From assembly GCA_947000775.1 (NCBI GenBank), contig CAMQGK010000008.1, forward strand, positions 9,760,501 to 9,824,500: a DNA stretch of 64,000 nt, read 5' to 3'. The position numbers and the translations under genes were made by a program. Positions 13,853-25,619 of this stretch are shown in pieces; position 1 is the first letter of the stretch; the number at the start of each line of letters is the position of its first letter. The notes beneath the pieces were generated by a model, which was not told where the DNA came from, did no database searches, and saw only the letters and a program-made list of their open reading frames with translations. The DNA comes from Pterois miles. Taxonomy: Eukaryota; Chordata; Actinopteri; Perciformes; Scorpaenidae.

Positions 13853-14218
13853 TTACTTCAAGCAGCCTATGCACATTTAACATGTTTTGACTAAAACTAT
13901 TGATTTCAGACACTCAAAACTACAGTGGCTATTTTTAAAAAACAATTCACAGTTTAAGATGTTGACCCTACCGTAACCCTTTAATTAAGTACATAATCGA
14001 TTTCAAATGTTGTAATATCACAAAGTCTGCAGACCAAATATTATATTTCTGAAAATCCATATCATAGATTTCGACATGTAATCCTGATGAGTCATAATTC
14101 TTGATCAAGTGGTTGTACTTTGCTCACCATCACGTCACTTAGCTGATCAAGGCAATTCAAAGAATATGATGTGGAGAATAAAATGAAAGCAGGTCAATGT
14201 CCAGTATAACGTGGTATC

Positions 14219-14244
14219 TGTGCGTGTGTGTGTGTGTGTGTGTG
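14219..14244. repeat. (GT)n microsatellite
   Basis: An uninterrupted GT dinucleotide run of about 12 units. Confidence 0.95.
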
Positions 14245-15368
14245 AGCAATATCCTGTATATTACAGTGGATTGTATAAATCACAACTAACTTAAAATCTT
14301 CTTCTTCCTTCAGACAGAATCTTATTAAGAATTAGAGTCTGTGGTTTACTGCAGCCAACATTTTCATATGGGGTCTATTTGAGTTACACAAGGGCTGATA
14401 AATGGGCCCCGACGGGTTCATCTGCTGAATCCAATGTGTTAGCCAACTGGAGGATCTGAGCTAAGCCCGTGTTTCCTCATCTGGCCTCCAAATGTGTAGT
14501 ATAAAAGAAACTGCCTTAACACTTAATTTACATTTTTAATAATGCAAAAATTCTTAGCAGAAATGAGCGCTGACGCATAGAGAAAATACTGAAGCGCTCT
14601 CAAATTGGAAACAGAGTCACGCATCTGGCTCTGATGAGCTTCTGGCAAACACAGGCCCATTCATCTGTGGGTACACCACTGGCGTATGGTACTATTCAGG
14701 CCATTAGTGAAGTAATCAGAAATGTATTAAGCGAGGTGTGAAATTGGTCAAATTTCTTGCATTCATTTAAAAATATCCATGTTTCTCATGGATAGCATGG
14801 CAGCAAGTATGTGGCTATATTGGCTTTTTTTGTGATCATCAACTAAACATTCATATGTGGTAAAACAAAAACTGTTGGATGATCAAAAACATGTAAAGCA
14901 TTCAACTAGAAAGCAACTTACAGTCGTTTGTGTGGTGCTGTAGCATTGCACCACCATGCAGGCTGTCACGCTGTCATGTGTCACTGGGTCACTCGAGTAG
15001 AACAGAGCCGCTGCTAATGTCATTAGGGACACCTGAAATGTAATGTAAATGAAATGTAAATGATAGTTAATCCACATGGGTCCCAAATGATGAGTCCTGA
15101 GTCTTTGCCACACAAAGTCCTGTGTACCCAAAGCTGAATTTAAACTAACAAAGTAGATAACTGTCTTCAGAGCTCATGAGCCACAGGGACTTCCAAAAGC
15201 CCCAGCCTCACTGTGCATTAGTCATCTGTCATAATTTGATTAATTGCAGATTTGTTTGGGAACACGGGCCACTAAAGTGCAATAGCATCTGAAATAATAA
15301 GGAACTTTGCGTTGTCTAGGGGCCCTTTTTGTAGAGCGGCCAAAATATAGTTGTACAAAAATTTTGTT

Positions 15369-16049
15369 TTAAAGGGACAGTGTGTAGGCATCTTTAGTGA
15401 TGTGGCTGCAGATTGCCATCAACTGAGCACCCCTTCGCTCACTCCTCCCCTTCCAAGACTGCGGTAACGTGTAAAACCATCGCTCAGAGGGATTCTTTAC
15501 CATCCATCCATTCTGGGGTCTTCCGGGTCTATTGGGCACTTCTGTGTACATCCACTCAGTCAAATGACTCGGTCATGGGGTCCCAACATCACGGCTTGTA
15601 CTGTCGTCATGGTCTGGTTCTCTGTAGACATAAACAGAGGAAGGGAAATAACTGGATACGGCTATTAGTGTGTTTTACAACTTTTAAGACCTAATGATTT
15701 AAGTCAGGACTCTTCAAGTACTCTTCATACTGGGGAGTTGGTTTACCTAAAAAAAATTATACACTGAGTTAAAGACATCTCTTTCTCAATTTAAGTCTAT
15801 GGGAAAAAGTCTTTTTGGGCCCAATGACGTCATGCGACAGACAGAAGTTGTAGTACTACAATCTGGCTACTCCGAACACTGGGCTCAACGCTCCTGAAGA
15901 AGACCCACTCCTTGCATAAATGTGAAGGGCTCAATCTGAGCTACCAAACACAACAAATCGGGTTATTATTATACAATATTAAAAACACATGAATATATAT
16001 TCAATTTCTGCTAATAGAGCCCATGAAATGTTACATACTGTTCCTTTAA
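15369..16049. mobile_element. TTAA-flanked MITE, long variant of family A
   Basis: It is bounded by TTAA at 15369-15372 and 16046-16049. The ends are inverted relatives (AAAGGGACAGTGTGTAGG at the left; the complement of AAAGGAACAGTATGTAAC at the right). The 681-bp interior includes 'ctgctaatagagcccatgaaatg', related to family A, plus extra unique sequence. No transposase domain was recognised. It ends about 350 bp upstream of the plin2 promoter. Confidence 0.75.
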
Positions 16050-16408
16050 GACATGCAATATGTGAGTTAAATAGTGTTTAAAAGTTGCACTCCTTGGTCT
16101 TTACTAGACCTTTATGCCTGTGTATTCCTGAGTGGACTGAACTTGTGTACATTAATGCACAGAAAGCGGGATAATGTTTGACCTGGGGTCTCCATAGTGA
16201 GCCCAAATGCACACATCATTGTCTTTGAGTTTGTTTTTCACATACAGGGGTACTTAAGCAAGAAAAACATCATAATAATCCTGATTTGACCCAAAACATG
16301 CAACTGGATTATGAAATACTGAGAAATCTCACTGCTGTTATGAGTCATAGCTTGTTCATGTGACGGCTGGTCTGACAGGAATTCCCCCGGAATAAACTTT
16401 TACCCGTT

Positions 16409-16573
16409 TCACCTTTGTCCCAGAAGCAATGCTGTCACGACGGCGCAGCGCAGCGCTAAATCTCGCGATAACTGCGTGACATAAATACATCTGCTGTCGC
16501 GTCCCTCTCAGTAGTATCAGTAGAGACACTTCAGGAAGTCTCGGTCACAGTTTGGATACACTGGAAACTTTCG
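16409..16573 (+). promoter_or_regulatory. plin2: plin2 promoter and noncoding exon 1, with a PPAR-type DR1 motif
   Basis: TCACCTTTGTCCC at 16409-16421 reads on the other strand as GGGACA-A-AGGTGA, a direct repeat spaced by one base (DR1), close to the PPAR/RXR consensus RGGNCA-A-AGGTCA. A TATA-like ATAAATA lies at 16481-16487, so transcription may start around 16510. A TCTCGCGATA motif lies between them. The noncoding first exon ends at the donor TCG|GTGAGT (573/574). Perilipin-2 is a classic PPAR-responsive gene, so the placement is plausible; binding is inferred. Confidence 0.6.
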
Positions 16574-16805
16574 GTGAGTCTCTACTTTTCAATTTAATTA
16601 GTCATTTTGTAAACTGTGTCACAGCTGTAGTCCAGTTGTTTCTATTATGTTATAAAGACAGACTACTGTAATACGGAAGTAATAGACGTATAATTCATGT
16701 GAAGTCCTAGTGTGGCTTTATTGAGGAAAAAGTTTTGATTTTATCGTTTTGAATCGAGGCTTCACATGTTGTGTCTCATCTCTCTGTAGGTTTGTTTCAG
16801 CAGAC

Positions 16806-19800
16806 ATGGCAGCAGCTGCAGTTATCTCAAATCAGGTGAGTTTGCTAGTGAGACATATATATAATACATTTATTTTAAAAATGTGTAATATAATCCATTT
16901 TTGGTGCTTTAAAAGCCAAGAAGCAACCCTAGAAAGTAATGGTACACAGTCAGGAATAACATAACATTACTTTTTACTATCCATACAATATTACATTTTA
17001 AAAGTATGAATAATTGTCCTGTTGTCTCTATTATAACTGTCTAAAAACTTGTATTGTTAGTAACAATAACAGCAGTTTTTTTCACAATATTTTATTTTAA
17101 AAATTCAGTACAGTAGTTACATAAAGTACTGTATCATTACAAAAAAGTTAATACATTTCTCTATTTAAAAAATAATTAAATTAAATTAAAAAATGTAATT
17201 AATATTTAAAAAATGAATAAAAATAATGTTAAACAGTTGGAATAAATCTGAAATGTCCAAATAATCTAATATTTTTTAAGTAAGCCAACAGTTTTCTTTG
17301 TATTTTCTCACAGAACGTGGTGGAGAGGGTGACCAACCTTCCTCTGGTGAGCTCCACCTATGGCTTGGTGTCCACCGTGTACTCCACCACCAAGGACACC
17401 CACCCTTACATCAGGACCGTGTGTGAGGCCGCCGAGCAAGGAGTCCGGACCATCACCTCCGTGGCCCTCACCACTGCTTCGCCCATCATTGGCAAGCTGG
17501 AGCCTCAGAGTAAGAACTAGAGTGAGGTTTAGAAAACGTGCTGCTTGGGATGTTAAAACTGAATCCAGTGAAGTGAAACTGACCAGATGAGTCACACAGA
17601 GCTGAAACGGGAAGCTCAGGTCTCGCTGCCAGCTCTTACTCATCCTGATCTTTCACCCAGTTTTTCTGTTAAATCATGAGCTCACCGAGTTGAGCCGTTA
17701 CAACTTAATGTACAATTCCTTCAATTACAGGAACATTTAATCACTTTTATTCCTAGTTTCCCTCAGATTAAATGTACTTATTGACATCTTTGTTTCAGTT
17801 TTCCTTATTACAGCTAATTTATTTGATTCTTTTGTTGCCTACAGTTGCCATTGCCAATAATCTGGCCTGTAAAGGTTTGGACAAGATTGAGAAGACTTTG
17901 CCAATTCTTCACCAGCCGTCTGAGCAGGTACGTACTGGATTAATGATCAGTAGCAGACATTGTGTCAAAGGTCGAAGCAGTTATAATCAAGCCAAATTGC
18001 ATAATGTCATAGCTAACACTTGGTATGGGTTAATCTCCTGTGAGTTCAGTCATGACCTTTGTCCAGTCTTTCTCAACTGCTGTGTCCTGCTTTGCCCCTG
18101 CCCAGATCGTCTCTAGTGCCAAGGGTGTGGTAACCACCGCTAAAGATGTCGTGACAGGCACAGTGTCCGGCGCCAGGGACACGGTCTCCGACACTCTGAC
18201 CAGCGTTGTGGACAAGACTCGGGGTGCGGTGCAGGACGGGATGGACAAGACCAGGGCGATTGTCAGCGAGAGCGTCAACACAGTGCTGGAAAGCAGAGTG
18301 GCCCGGCTGGTGAGCAGCGGCGTGGACACGGCCCTCAGCACCTCGGAGAGTCTGGTAGACCAGTACCTGCCTCTGACACAGGACGAGCTGGGTGAGTGGG
18401 GGCCTAAAACTAAGACCGCCTACATCTGAAATCCCATTTATCACATGACTCCATTTTACCGGTGGGGTGAAAAGTTCAACCAATGATTTTCCTTCCCTTA
18501 TTGGTTGTTTTTTTTTTTTTTAACATGTTTTAAAAGGAAGAAAACATTGTTTTGACATTAAATGTTTACATAACTAAAATACAAATAAAAGCGGGTGAGA
18601 TTAAGCCTGTTTTTCTGTAACAAGCTGTATCAAGGGTCAGTTATTAACAGGCAGCTTGAGTCTGTTAATGATGGATTTTGTCCAGGTTCCAGTAAAACAG
18701 GATTTATCTGATTACACTCTTGAGAATCTAAATTTGCTTTAAAGGAGTCGTTGTTTAGAGTGAACACACAGACCTATAAACTGTTGGTTTAAATGGGTCT
18801 GATTGACTAGTGAATAACACCATTTGTCATAGATTTAAACCCTCCAGCTACTTTGACATGCAAAATAATTTGTAGCAACTTCTCTGTTCTCATATTATAT
18901 AAAACCCTTTTGTAAGTATATAAGCAAAATCATAATGTAACTCAAGTAAATAGATGTGTCCTCATTTTTAATGTGACATATGTTTCTCTCCCTTGTGACA
19001 GAGCTGGAGGCCAAAACTGTGAAAGGCTTTGAGAGGAAGGAACCAAGCTACTATGTCCGCCTGGGTTCCCTCTCCACGAAGCTCCGAAAGCGGGCGTACA
19101 CCAGAGCCGTTACCAAAATCAGAGATGGCAAGCAGCGAAGCATGGAATTCATTTCTGAGCTGAACTCCACTGTTGACCTGGTGGGTCTCCTTTTTCCCTT
19201 TAACGACAGTGGGTTTTTTGTTTCATTTTTATTTTTATTTTAACAGATTTTATAGGCCTCTACCAAATAGTTGAAATGTGGCTTCAGTACACACCATGTA
19301 CTTTTATGCTAGTAATATGTTAGTATATCAACATACTGTATATCAGCTGGTTACCATGGAATTAGTATTATCAGTACCACTATTATTTCCATGTACTTAT
19401 TGTAGATATTTGCCATATTTACAGTAGGCTACTATGAAAACATCTCAGAAACAGTGAAATCAAAACATGATATATAGGGAAGAAAGTGTCAATAATATAT
19501 TAATGTATTAACAGTTAATGTTCATAAAGTTAATTCATAAAAATTTAAATGTATTGTCTTAGCATCACTACCTGTATCACTAAAAGATAATTCAACTGTT
19601 TGGGTGAGCATATGACATGATTAGCTTTACGATAATAGGAGAGCTGAATCGCTTGGTAGAGTGCATTTTTTAAAATTATTTGTCCTTTATTAGACCTTTT
19701 TTGGTTGCATAATTCTGTTCAGTAAGGCCTCTGAAACTGATGTCAAAGAATATGCCTACATGAGTCATGTCTGGAGTGACTTTATTGCCAACTTCCTGTA

Positions 19801-20796
19801 CGGAGGTGAAACCATGCCATTTAAAGACACAGCGACATGTTAATGGATTGTCTTTAGCCTAACACACCTAAACTGCAGGATAGAGATGGCTCAACACCTT
19901 CTTCAATGACTCAAAATGCGCACGACCAAACAGTTGCACAGAGCGTTAAATTATTAGAGTAATACCAGCACTTAGTATAACTTTAGACAAGCTTTACAAT
20001 AAAGAAAAACTCCACAGACACTTGTCCTTAACATAAAAAAAAGAATACTAAACATTATGCTGTCAAGCAACTTATAAAAAGTACACCAATCCTTTTACTG
20101 CTTGTGGACAGAAATTTCACAATGTTTGTTTTTCTAGATTGAATACGGCAGAAAGAATATTGACGGGGCTAACCAGATGGTAAATGACAAGCTGAACTCT
20201 CTGGTGGCGTGGAGGTCCAATGGTCCAAATCAGGAAAATGGTCATGAGGCAGAGGTGAGAACGTGGCCAACACAAACATGCAACGAGACAACATGCTCCA
20301 TGTGTCAAGGAAATTTTAAGCACACATAAGTAAATTCATCCTCTCCACTCAGGTGATCGAGTCTCGCACCTTGATCCTGGCACATTCCCTCACCCAGCAG
20401 CTCCAGACCACCTGTCTGGTCCTGGTATCCGGCCTGCAGGGCCTCCCCAACCACATCCAACAGGAGGCGCTCTCCCTCAGCCGCTCTGCCACGCAGGTTT
20501 ACACCAGTTTCAGCAAGGCCAGAACACTGGGAGACCTGCCAGACAGTGTGCTGACCAGCAGCAAAGTCCAGCTGGGCAAAATGAAAGATTCCCTGGACAA
20601 TGTCATGGATTATCTGGTCAACAACACACCACTCAACTGGCTGGTTGGTCCCTTCTACCCCCGGATGGCCCCAGAACTGACTCACGAACCGGCTTCTGCT
20701 ACCTGCTGCACACAAGCTGCGTCCTCCAGCCGGTCGCATCGAGAGGATCCCATGGAAGTGGAGATGGAGTCATTTCATTCCCAGCAGCCACAGTGA
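16806..20796 (+). CDS. plin2: Perilipin-2 (adipophilin), lipid-droplet coat protein, complete, 7 coding exons
   Basis: Coding exons are 16806-16835, 17314-17509, 17845-17927, 18106-18391, 19002-19180, 20138-20254 and 20353-20796. All junctions are GT-AG, phases agree, and the total is 1335 nt (444 aa; human PLIN2 is about 437). The N-terminus starts M-A-A-A-A-V. The PAT domain follows in the second and third coding exons (about residues 11-103; 'NVVERVTNLPLVSSTYG', 'GLDKIEKTLPILHQPSEQ'). The fourth coding exon (about 104-199) carries the 11-mer amphipathic-helix repeats (AKDVVTGTVSGARDTV and similar) that bind droplets. The last three exons form the C-terminal four-helix bundle, with the conserved 'PLNWLVGPFYP' near the end. 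The protein coats cytosolic lipid droplets and limits lipase access. The ATG in the first coding exon is the only sensible start. A second DR1 lies in the intron before the fourth coding exon. Confidence 0.95.
18053..18065 (-). promoter_or_regulatory. plin2: Candidate intronic DR1 (PPAR response) element in plin2
   Basis: TGACCTTTGTCCA reads on the minus strand as TGGACA-A-AGGTCA. The second half-site is perfect and the first matches at four of six bases. It sits in the intron before the fourth coding exon, about 40 bases upstream of the acceptor at 18105, and shares the ACCTTTGTCC core with the promoter motif at 16409-16421. Confidence 0.4.
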
Positions 20797-21390
20797 TCCA
20801 TTACAGCTGTACAGTCCGAGTTTTAAATAATATACGATATTCTGCTTTGTAGGCAAAGCTCTGACTCTTCTGTAGATTTAACAAGTATAGTTCTGTCAAA
20901 CACTTTCATACTTTTTAAATTTGTAATTCTAGCTGAAATCATATGCTAGCCAGTCTAGCAAATGTAATCCTGTGCTTTCTACATAAACTTCACTAGAATT
21001 AATATTTGCATTTACTTTGTCTTTTTTCCACCCTTCAACACAAATCTTTGCTCGTTTCTCTAGAAGAAACACCTTTAACATTCTTGCAGAGTAATGTAAA
21101 AATAAGTCAAATGTGGCAAGATCACCACAAATTAAGTTTGTTACTTAAAGCAGAATACGGTACATCTCGTAGGATACACCTCTCGTAAACTGATTTAATA
21201 ATCAATGTATGAAAATCTAATAATTTGTATGTCTAAGCAATTTCAATATATTTTGAAGCTTGTGATGGGCATTTCTCATTTTAAAGTTTACAAACTGAGG
21301 GCAAATTATACAGACAATCATGCGGGATAATATTAGTGACCTTTATTATATTAAAAAAACAATTTCAATAAATTAATACAAAAAAATTTA
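20797..21390 (+). other. plin2: plin2 3' UTR with poly(A) signal
   Basis: AT-rich sequence after the TGA at 20794-20796. The first convincing AATAAA on the plus strand is at 21367-21372, predicting an end near 21385-21395. This runs past the minus-strand poly(A) signal of cdca9 at 21342-21347, so the two tails probably overlap. Confidence 0.6.
21342..21347 (-). terminator. cdca9: cdca9 poly(A) signal (AATAAA)
   Basis: TTTATT on the plus strand reads AATAAA on the minus strand, 95 bases downstream of the cdca9 stop codon (21442-21444). It predicts cleavage around 21320-21330. Confidence 0.6.
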
Positions 21391-21441
21391 AAGACATGAT
21401 TAAATCCAGACGGCAGAAACATCATGGTCAGTGCTCTTCAC

Positions 21442-23872
21442 TCATCGCTGGCAGCGACTTTGCCTTGACAGATAGTCCATAAGACTCTGAAAACCCAAAA
21501 TCAATGTACATTTCAAATCTCCCTTGTTCTGATAATGAGATAAACACAAGTCACATTTAAAATCAACTTGGTATTACCGTGAGCTTCTGAATCTGGCACC
21601 ATGCCACATCATCCAGCAGGTCCAAGTTAATCTCATCCTTGGTCTCCTCAGAAAAGCATACAGTCTGGGGAGGAAGAGGATTGGAAATTGGATAATAATC
21701 CAGGTCTATTTGAACACCTATTTAAATATTAGTAATAGAAGACCTGCATGTTCCACAAAAATAATTAGTTGTAGTAGCAGGGAAAGCGTCTCATGTCTGG
21801 AAGGGTTTCATGTCTTTCTTCAAATGCTTCAAGGAGCATAGACTTACAAGGCTTAGACAGCCTAAATTAAATGGCGCAGTGTTGCTTCCTCAAGTGACAA
21901 GGATTAAAAGAAACACCAAGTACCTGTCCCTGTGCTGTTGTAACAGTGATGTGAGCAGCAGACCCTCCCACTGAACAGTGCAGATCACCAGCAGAGACGA
22001 CAGACCTGAGACAGCACAAGACAGCATAAGAGATATTTGACATTGTAGTGGCTCATCATGTTGCAGAGGGAGCATGTATAAAGGAAAAAAAAAATAAGAC
22101 TTGTGATGTTTCCCTGAGGACCACTGTAATTAATATTAAATGTTTGCGAGAGTCACCTAAACTTAAAAAAAACTGCAACAAGTATGAGCAAAACCAGGCA
22201 AGCTTTGCTCCAAACCCATATTTTCAAGTAGATAGATTAAATTGCTATGATCAATAGTATCAAATGCAGCAATCAAGTCTAATGAACATGACCAGCACCA
22301 TCTTTAAAATAAAAATCTAATCCCATATGGATGTAACAGCTACAGTATAGGCTCATGCACACACGGTTAGCTGTACCGAAGGCAGTAACAGACCTGAGTT
22401 TCGGTCTGGCTGGTACAGTCTGGTCACTGGTCTTGGTCAAGCAGCTTTGAGTTCTTTTGGCAGTGACTGAGGAGCCCCTGGAGAAGACAAGTGCAATATC
22501 AACCACCTCCATACTCATTTACTACAATACAACAACACCTTTAACCTCCAATCTTACCTGAGATTATCAGTGCTTTTACTGCCAACTAGTGTTCTGGTCC
22601 TTTTTGTCCCCTTTCCTCCCTAAAAACATAAAAATCCCTGTTTAGTTGTGACTTGTCTTGTAGATTCACACATTCAATCAAGTATGAGCACAAGAACAAA
22701 CAGTACCATAGTAAGGAGAGGTAGTGGGGGTAACTACATACTGTACATTTACACAAGTACTGGACTTAAGTTCAGTACAGTCAATGTCATATAGATATAT
22801 ACAAATATAAAATTTAAATTAAAATTAGCTGCTAAGTAAGCACTTATTTTTGATACTTGAAGTATATTTGGACATTAATCCTTTTGCTTAAGTAAAATGT
22901 TAAATGCACAACAATTACTTGTAACAGTATTAACATTGTGGTATTAATACTTTTACTTTAAAGCAGCAGTGGGTAGAAATGGTACAAATATGATTGATTT
23001 TAAAAAGTTTTTTTTTATAAAATGCTCATTATATCCTGACAGTAGTGCATGAGGAGGGTATTTTTTTTTTTTTTTTGCTCCCATCTCATCTCCTGCAACT
23101 TTAAGTCCTCAGGAGTGAATATTAGCTGCAACATGAACTTACCTTAGAGGCCTTGGATGAGGACCTGTGGGTTGGGGTGGACTGACCCGGTGAAGAATCA
23201 GTTGATTTTACTTAATGAAAAAAATATGAATCACTTGAGATTATAACAAATTTTTTTCGTTATAAATGCATATAAATAGTTATGCTGGTTTAAGAAAGTA
23301 CCTCTTTTACTGTGCACCCTCCTGAGGGGCTGCTGCATCTCAAGGGACTCATTCTGCAACAGGTGATAATCACGTGTTATATCAATAAAGAGCCTCTAGG
23401 TGGCAGCACTGAAACAGCGGACTGTACTCACCTTCATGGCAATGGTCACCTCACTGGCTGAGGTTTCCTCCTCTGACAGAGCAGATAACTAATTATCAAT
23501 ATCTGGCTGTTTAAATTAAATGAACATGACATTATGAATGAGGCCTCACCGCTTATTAAATCCCCTATGCGCGTTTTTTGTAGAGTAGGAGGCATCTTCA
23601 TCAGCTCCACTTTAAAGACTTTGTCCACCGTGGCCAACATGTCCTCCATCCTGGTGTCTAACTCGTTCATCCGCTCTTGTGCTGTTAAGGGGAAAAGAAG
23701 GCCGCCATTTTGAAAACCAAGGGAGAGACGAGTAGGGGACGTTTAACCTTGTTTACAAACCTTCTTTCTCAAACTGCTGAATGAATAGCGCCAGTCTGCT
23801 CTGGCGCATCTCCCGGCTCAGCTGCTCTTTAATCTGGGCCTTTCCCGTGTTTCTTGTCCGCCTCACCGTCAT
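21442..23872 (-). CDS. cdca9: Borealin-2 (Dasra-A), chromosomal passenger complex subunit, complete, 10 exons
   Basis: Exons in transcript order: 23872-23761, 23681-23550, 23472-23432, 23353-23302, 23210-23143, 22619-22558, 22477-22394, 22005-21924, 21664-21578, 21486-21442. Total 765 nt (254 aa), all phases consistent; the fifth exon uses an AAG acceptor. An in-frame stop (TGA) lies shortly upstream of the ATG, fixing the start. The N-terminal helix (residues about 15-75; 'LALFIQQFEKEAQERMNELD' then 'LATVDKVFKVELMKMP') is the part that bundles with INCENP and survivin. The C-terminus ('SVGGSAAHITVTTAQGQ', then 'MDYLSR' at the end) is the borealin dimerisation domain. I prefer borealin-2 over borealin (cdca8) because these blocks resemble frog and zebrafish Dasra-A. 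The protein targets Aurora B to centromeres and the spindle midzone. The middle (about 90-180) is Ser/Thr/Lys-rich and probably disordered. Confidence 0.9.
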
Positions 23873-23930
23873 CTCGTCGTCCTGTTGTTTCAAAGTTCAC
23901 CATGTGAGAAACACCTCCGCCTTTATACAC
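23873..23930 (-). promoter_or_regulatory. cdca9: cdca9 core promoter with TATA-like box and CHR-like element
   Basis: On the minus strand a TATAAAG lies at 23927-23921. A TTTGAA hexamer, the consensus of the cell-cycle genes homology region (CHR) bound by DREAM/MuvB, lies at 23894-23889, just upstream of the ATG at 23872. A GGCGG follows the TATA-like box. A CHR suits a G2/M gene such as a passenger-complex subunit, but a hexamer is weak evidence. Confidence 0.4.
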
Positions 23931-24116
23931 GCACCTGTGACCGCGCAACAGTTAACTGAGATATCCATGCGCTCAATAGACTCGGTTCAGCGTGGCGGAA
24001 GGATACGGTTAGGTTAGGGCGAAACCTAGGTCGTGTTATATTGAAAAATAAGAATGCAATGGAGCTTTTTTTTGCACAATAGAAGAATATGATCTATAAA
24101 AATCTCTATCTCTAAA

Positions 24117-24171
<55 letters not shown>

Positions 24172-24225
24172 AATAATAATAATAATAATAACAACAATAA
24201 CAACAACAACAATAATAATAATAAT
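24117..24225. repeat. (ATT)n-(AAT)n inverted trinucleotide microsatellite
   Basis: About 17 ATT units run to roughly 24168. AAT units follow, interspersed with AAC, to about 24225. ATT and AAT are reverse complements, so the two halves can pair as a hairpin or cruciform. Confidence 0.9.
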
Positions 24226-24394
24226 TTTTTGAATGCACCTGATCCTATTGGTCAAACGCAAAGATCTTGAAGCTAATATGTTTGTTCATGACAAATTGTT
24301 AAATCATTTTAAAAAGGACTGTTTTTATATATGAAAAAAGGGCCTTTATGACATCCCTGAATATGCCTGCTTCAAAACTATCTTAGTGGACTGT

Positions 24395-24640
24395 CCATTA
24401 TTTATGGAAAAATAAACGGCCTTAAATATTCACCATTATTTAAGGAAAATAAATGGCCTTAAATATTTACCATTATTTAAGAAAAATAAATGCCCTTAAA
24501 TATTTACCATTATTTAAGGAAAATAAATGCCCTTAAATATTTACTGTTATTTAAGGAAAATAAATGGCCTTAAATATTTACCATTATTTAAGGAAAATAA
24601 ATGGCCTTAAATATTTACCATTATTTAAGGAAAATAAATG
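24395..24640. repeat. 37-bp minisatellite, about 6.6 copies
   Basis: Tandem copies of a 37-base unit built from CATTATTTAAGGAAAATAAA followed by TGGCCTTAAATATTTAC. Copies differ by a few bases (for example GGCC/GCCC, CCATT/CTGTT). The unit has internal partial dyad symmetry around TTTAAGG and CCTTAAA. Confidence 0.9.
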
Positions 24641-25619
24641 TGTGCATTGTGAATTCAGAAATGATATGTGCCCATGACAGCTACCTTTTCCTTTTTATTT
24701 TTATTTAAAAATTTCTTTCTTGCAAATTTCTTAAAACTTTCTTGCAAATTATTCATGAATTGTAATATTTGCAATAGTATATTTGCACAAAAAAATGCCA
24801 TTCTCACACAATTTATTAAAGCAAAAATAATGTCACTTTTAAATATACAAAAAGCACATTCTTTCTCGGTTATAAAAAAATGAAGACTTTTGAGCAATAA
24901 ACCTCAGTTCTGGCCACTACAGCCTTTTTCATCAAGCGGTGGGGTATGACCACTTCCCGTTGGACCATGCTTTTTAAACACTTCATACACATTTTGGATT
25001 TTCTGGTGTTCAAGATTTTGCAGCTTGACAATGCAACCTTGCAATTTAGTCCGCAAGAGCAACCTCTCAGATGCGACAACACTCAATAACAGACGCCACA
25101 AAAATATGCAAAAGTGAGCATCTGACTGTCACAAGCTGCAGCCATCACAGAAAAGTGCCCTGTTGTGTTTCTGGGATATGGCTTCCATCGTCACTCTACG
25201 GCCACTCACAAAAAAAGGAGGAAAAAAAGGCTGTGGGAGATACAGTATGAGACTGAAATAAAAGGAACCCTGTTTTCTGAAGGCCTCTAAATGTGCCAGG
25301 ATGTTGTGGAAAATATCAAGAGTTGAAGATCTAGCTTGTAGATGACCTTTGACTGTCAGACCTGCAGCGACTTTAACAGAAATCCTGTGTAGATTTATGA
25401 TCAAAGACAAGATAAAGGAAGATGGCATAAAGGAAAGAAGTGAGGAGAAAATAATGCAACATGAAAATGATGCTGACCAGAAAATCAAAAAGGAAGTGAT
25501 AAGACGCACTAACATCCAGCAGAAAAAAAAGACAATACAAGTAAAACATGAATCACTGCAGCTTCTCATACAATGCAAACTGTAATCAGGCAAAAAATGG
25601 ACACATTTCATTTTCAATC

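Larger units (their letters stand above)
3565..16400. other. Intergenic region with MITEs, no supported gene
   Basis: About 12.8 kb between the candidate exon at 3.5 kb and the plin2 promoter. It contains at least seven repeat copies, annotated separately (6285-6593, 6688-7019, 10297-10628, 10857-11104, 12722-13085, 13597-13852, 15369-16049), and a GT microsatellite at 14219-14244. Non-repeat stretches, for example 8.5-9.4 kb, show no splice-bounded exon I trust. Some may be conserved noncoding elements, but that needs an alignment. Confidence 0.55.
23931..25619. other. Spacer between divergent ends of cdca9 (5') and dennd4c (3')
   Basis: About 1.7 kb without a supported gene. It holds the trinucleotide repeat at 24117-24225, the 37-bp minisatellite at 24395-24640, and AT-rich sequence (24.65-25.6 kb). 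The small open frames here have low-complexity translations with no family resemblance I recognise. Confidence 0.5.

Noticed and set aside
22360..22393. Extension of cdca9 exon 7 to a later donor near 22363
   Set aside because: The donor at 22393 (CTCAG|GTCTGT) gives the correct phase and joins to the conserved C-terminal block; the later site needs a weak GTGCAT donor.
24904..25101. Possible exon of a neighbouring gene such as haus6
   Set aside because: Compared with remembered HAUS6 sequence it does not match, and splice sites are not convincing.
25129..25617. 162-aa minus-strand open frame with hydrophobic Phe/Cys-rich stretches
   Set aside because: The composition reflects AT-rich DNA, it lies beyond the dennd4c poly(A) signal, and no homologue is recognised.
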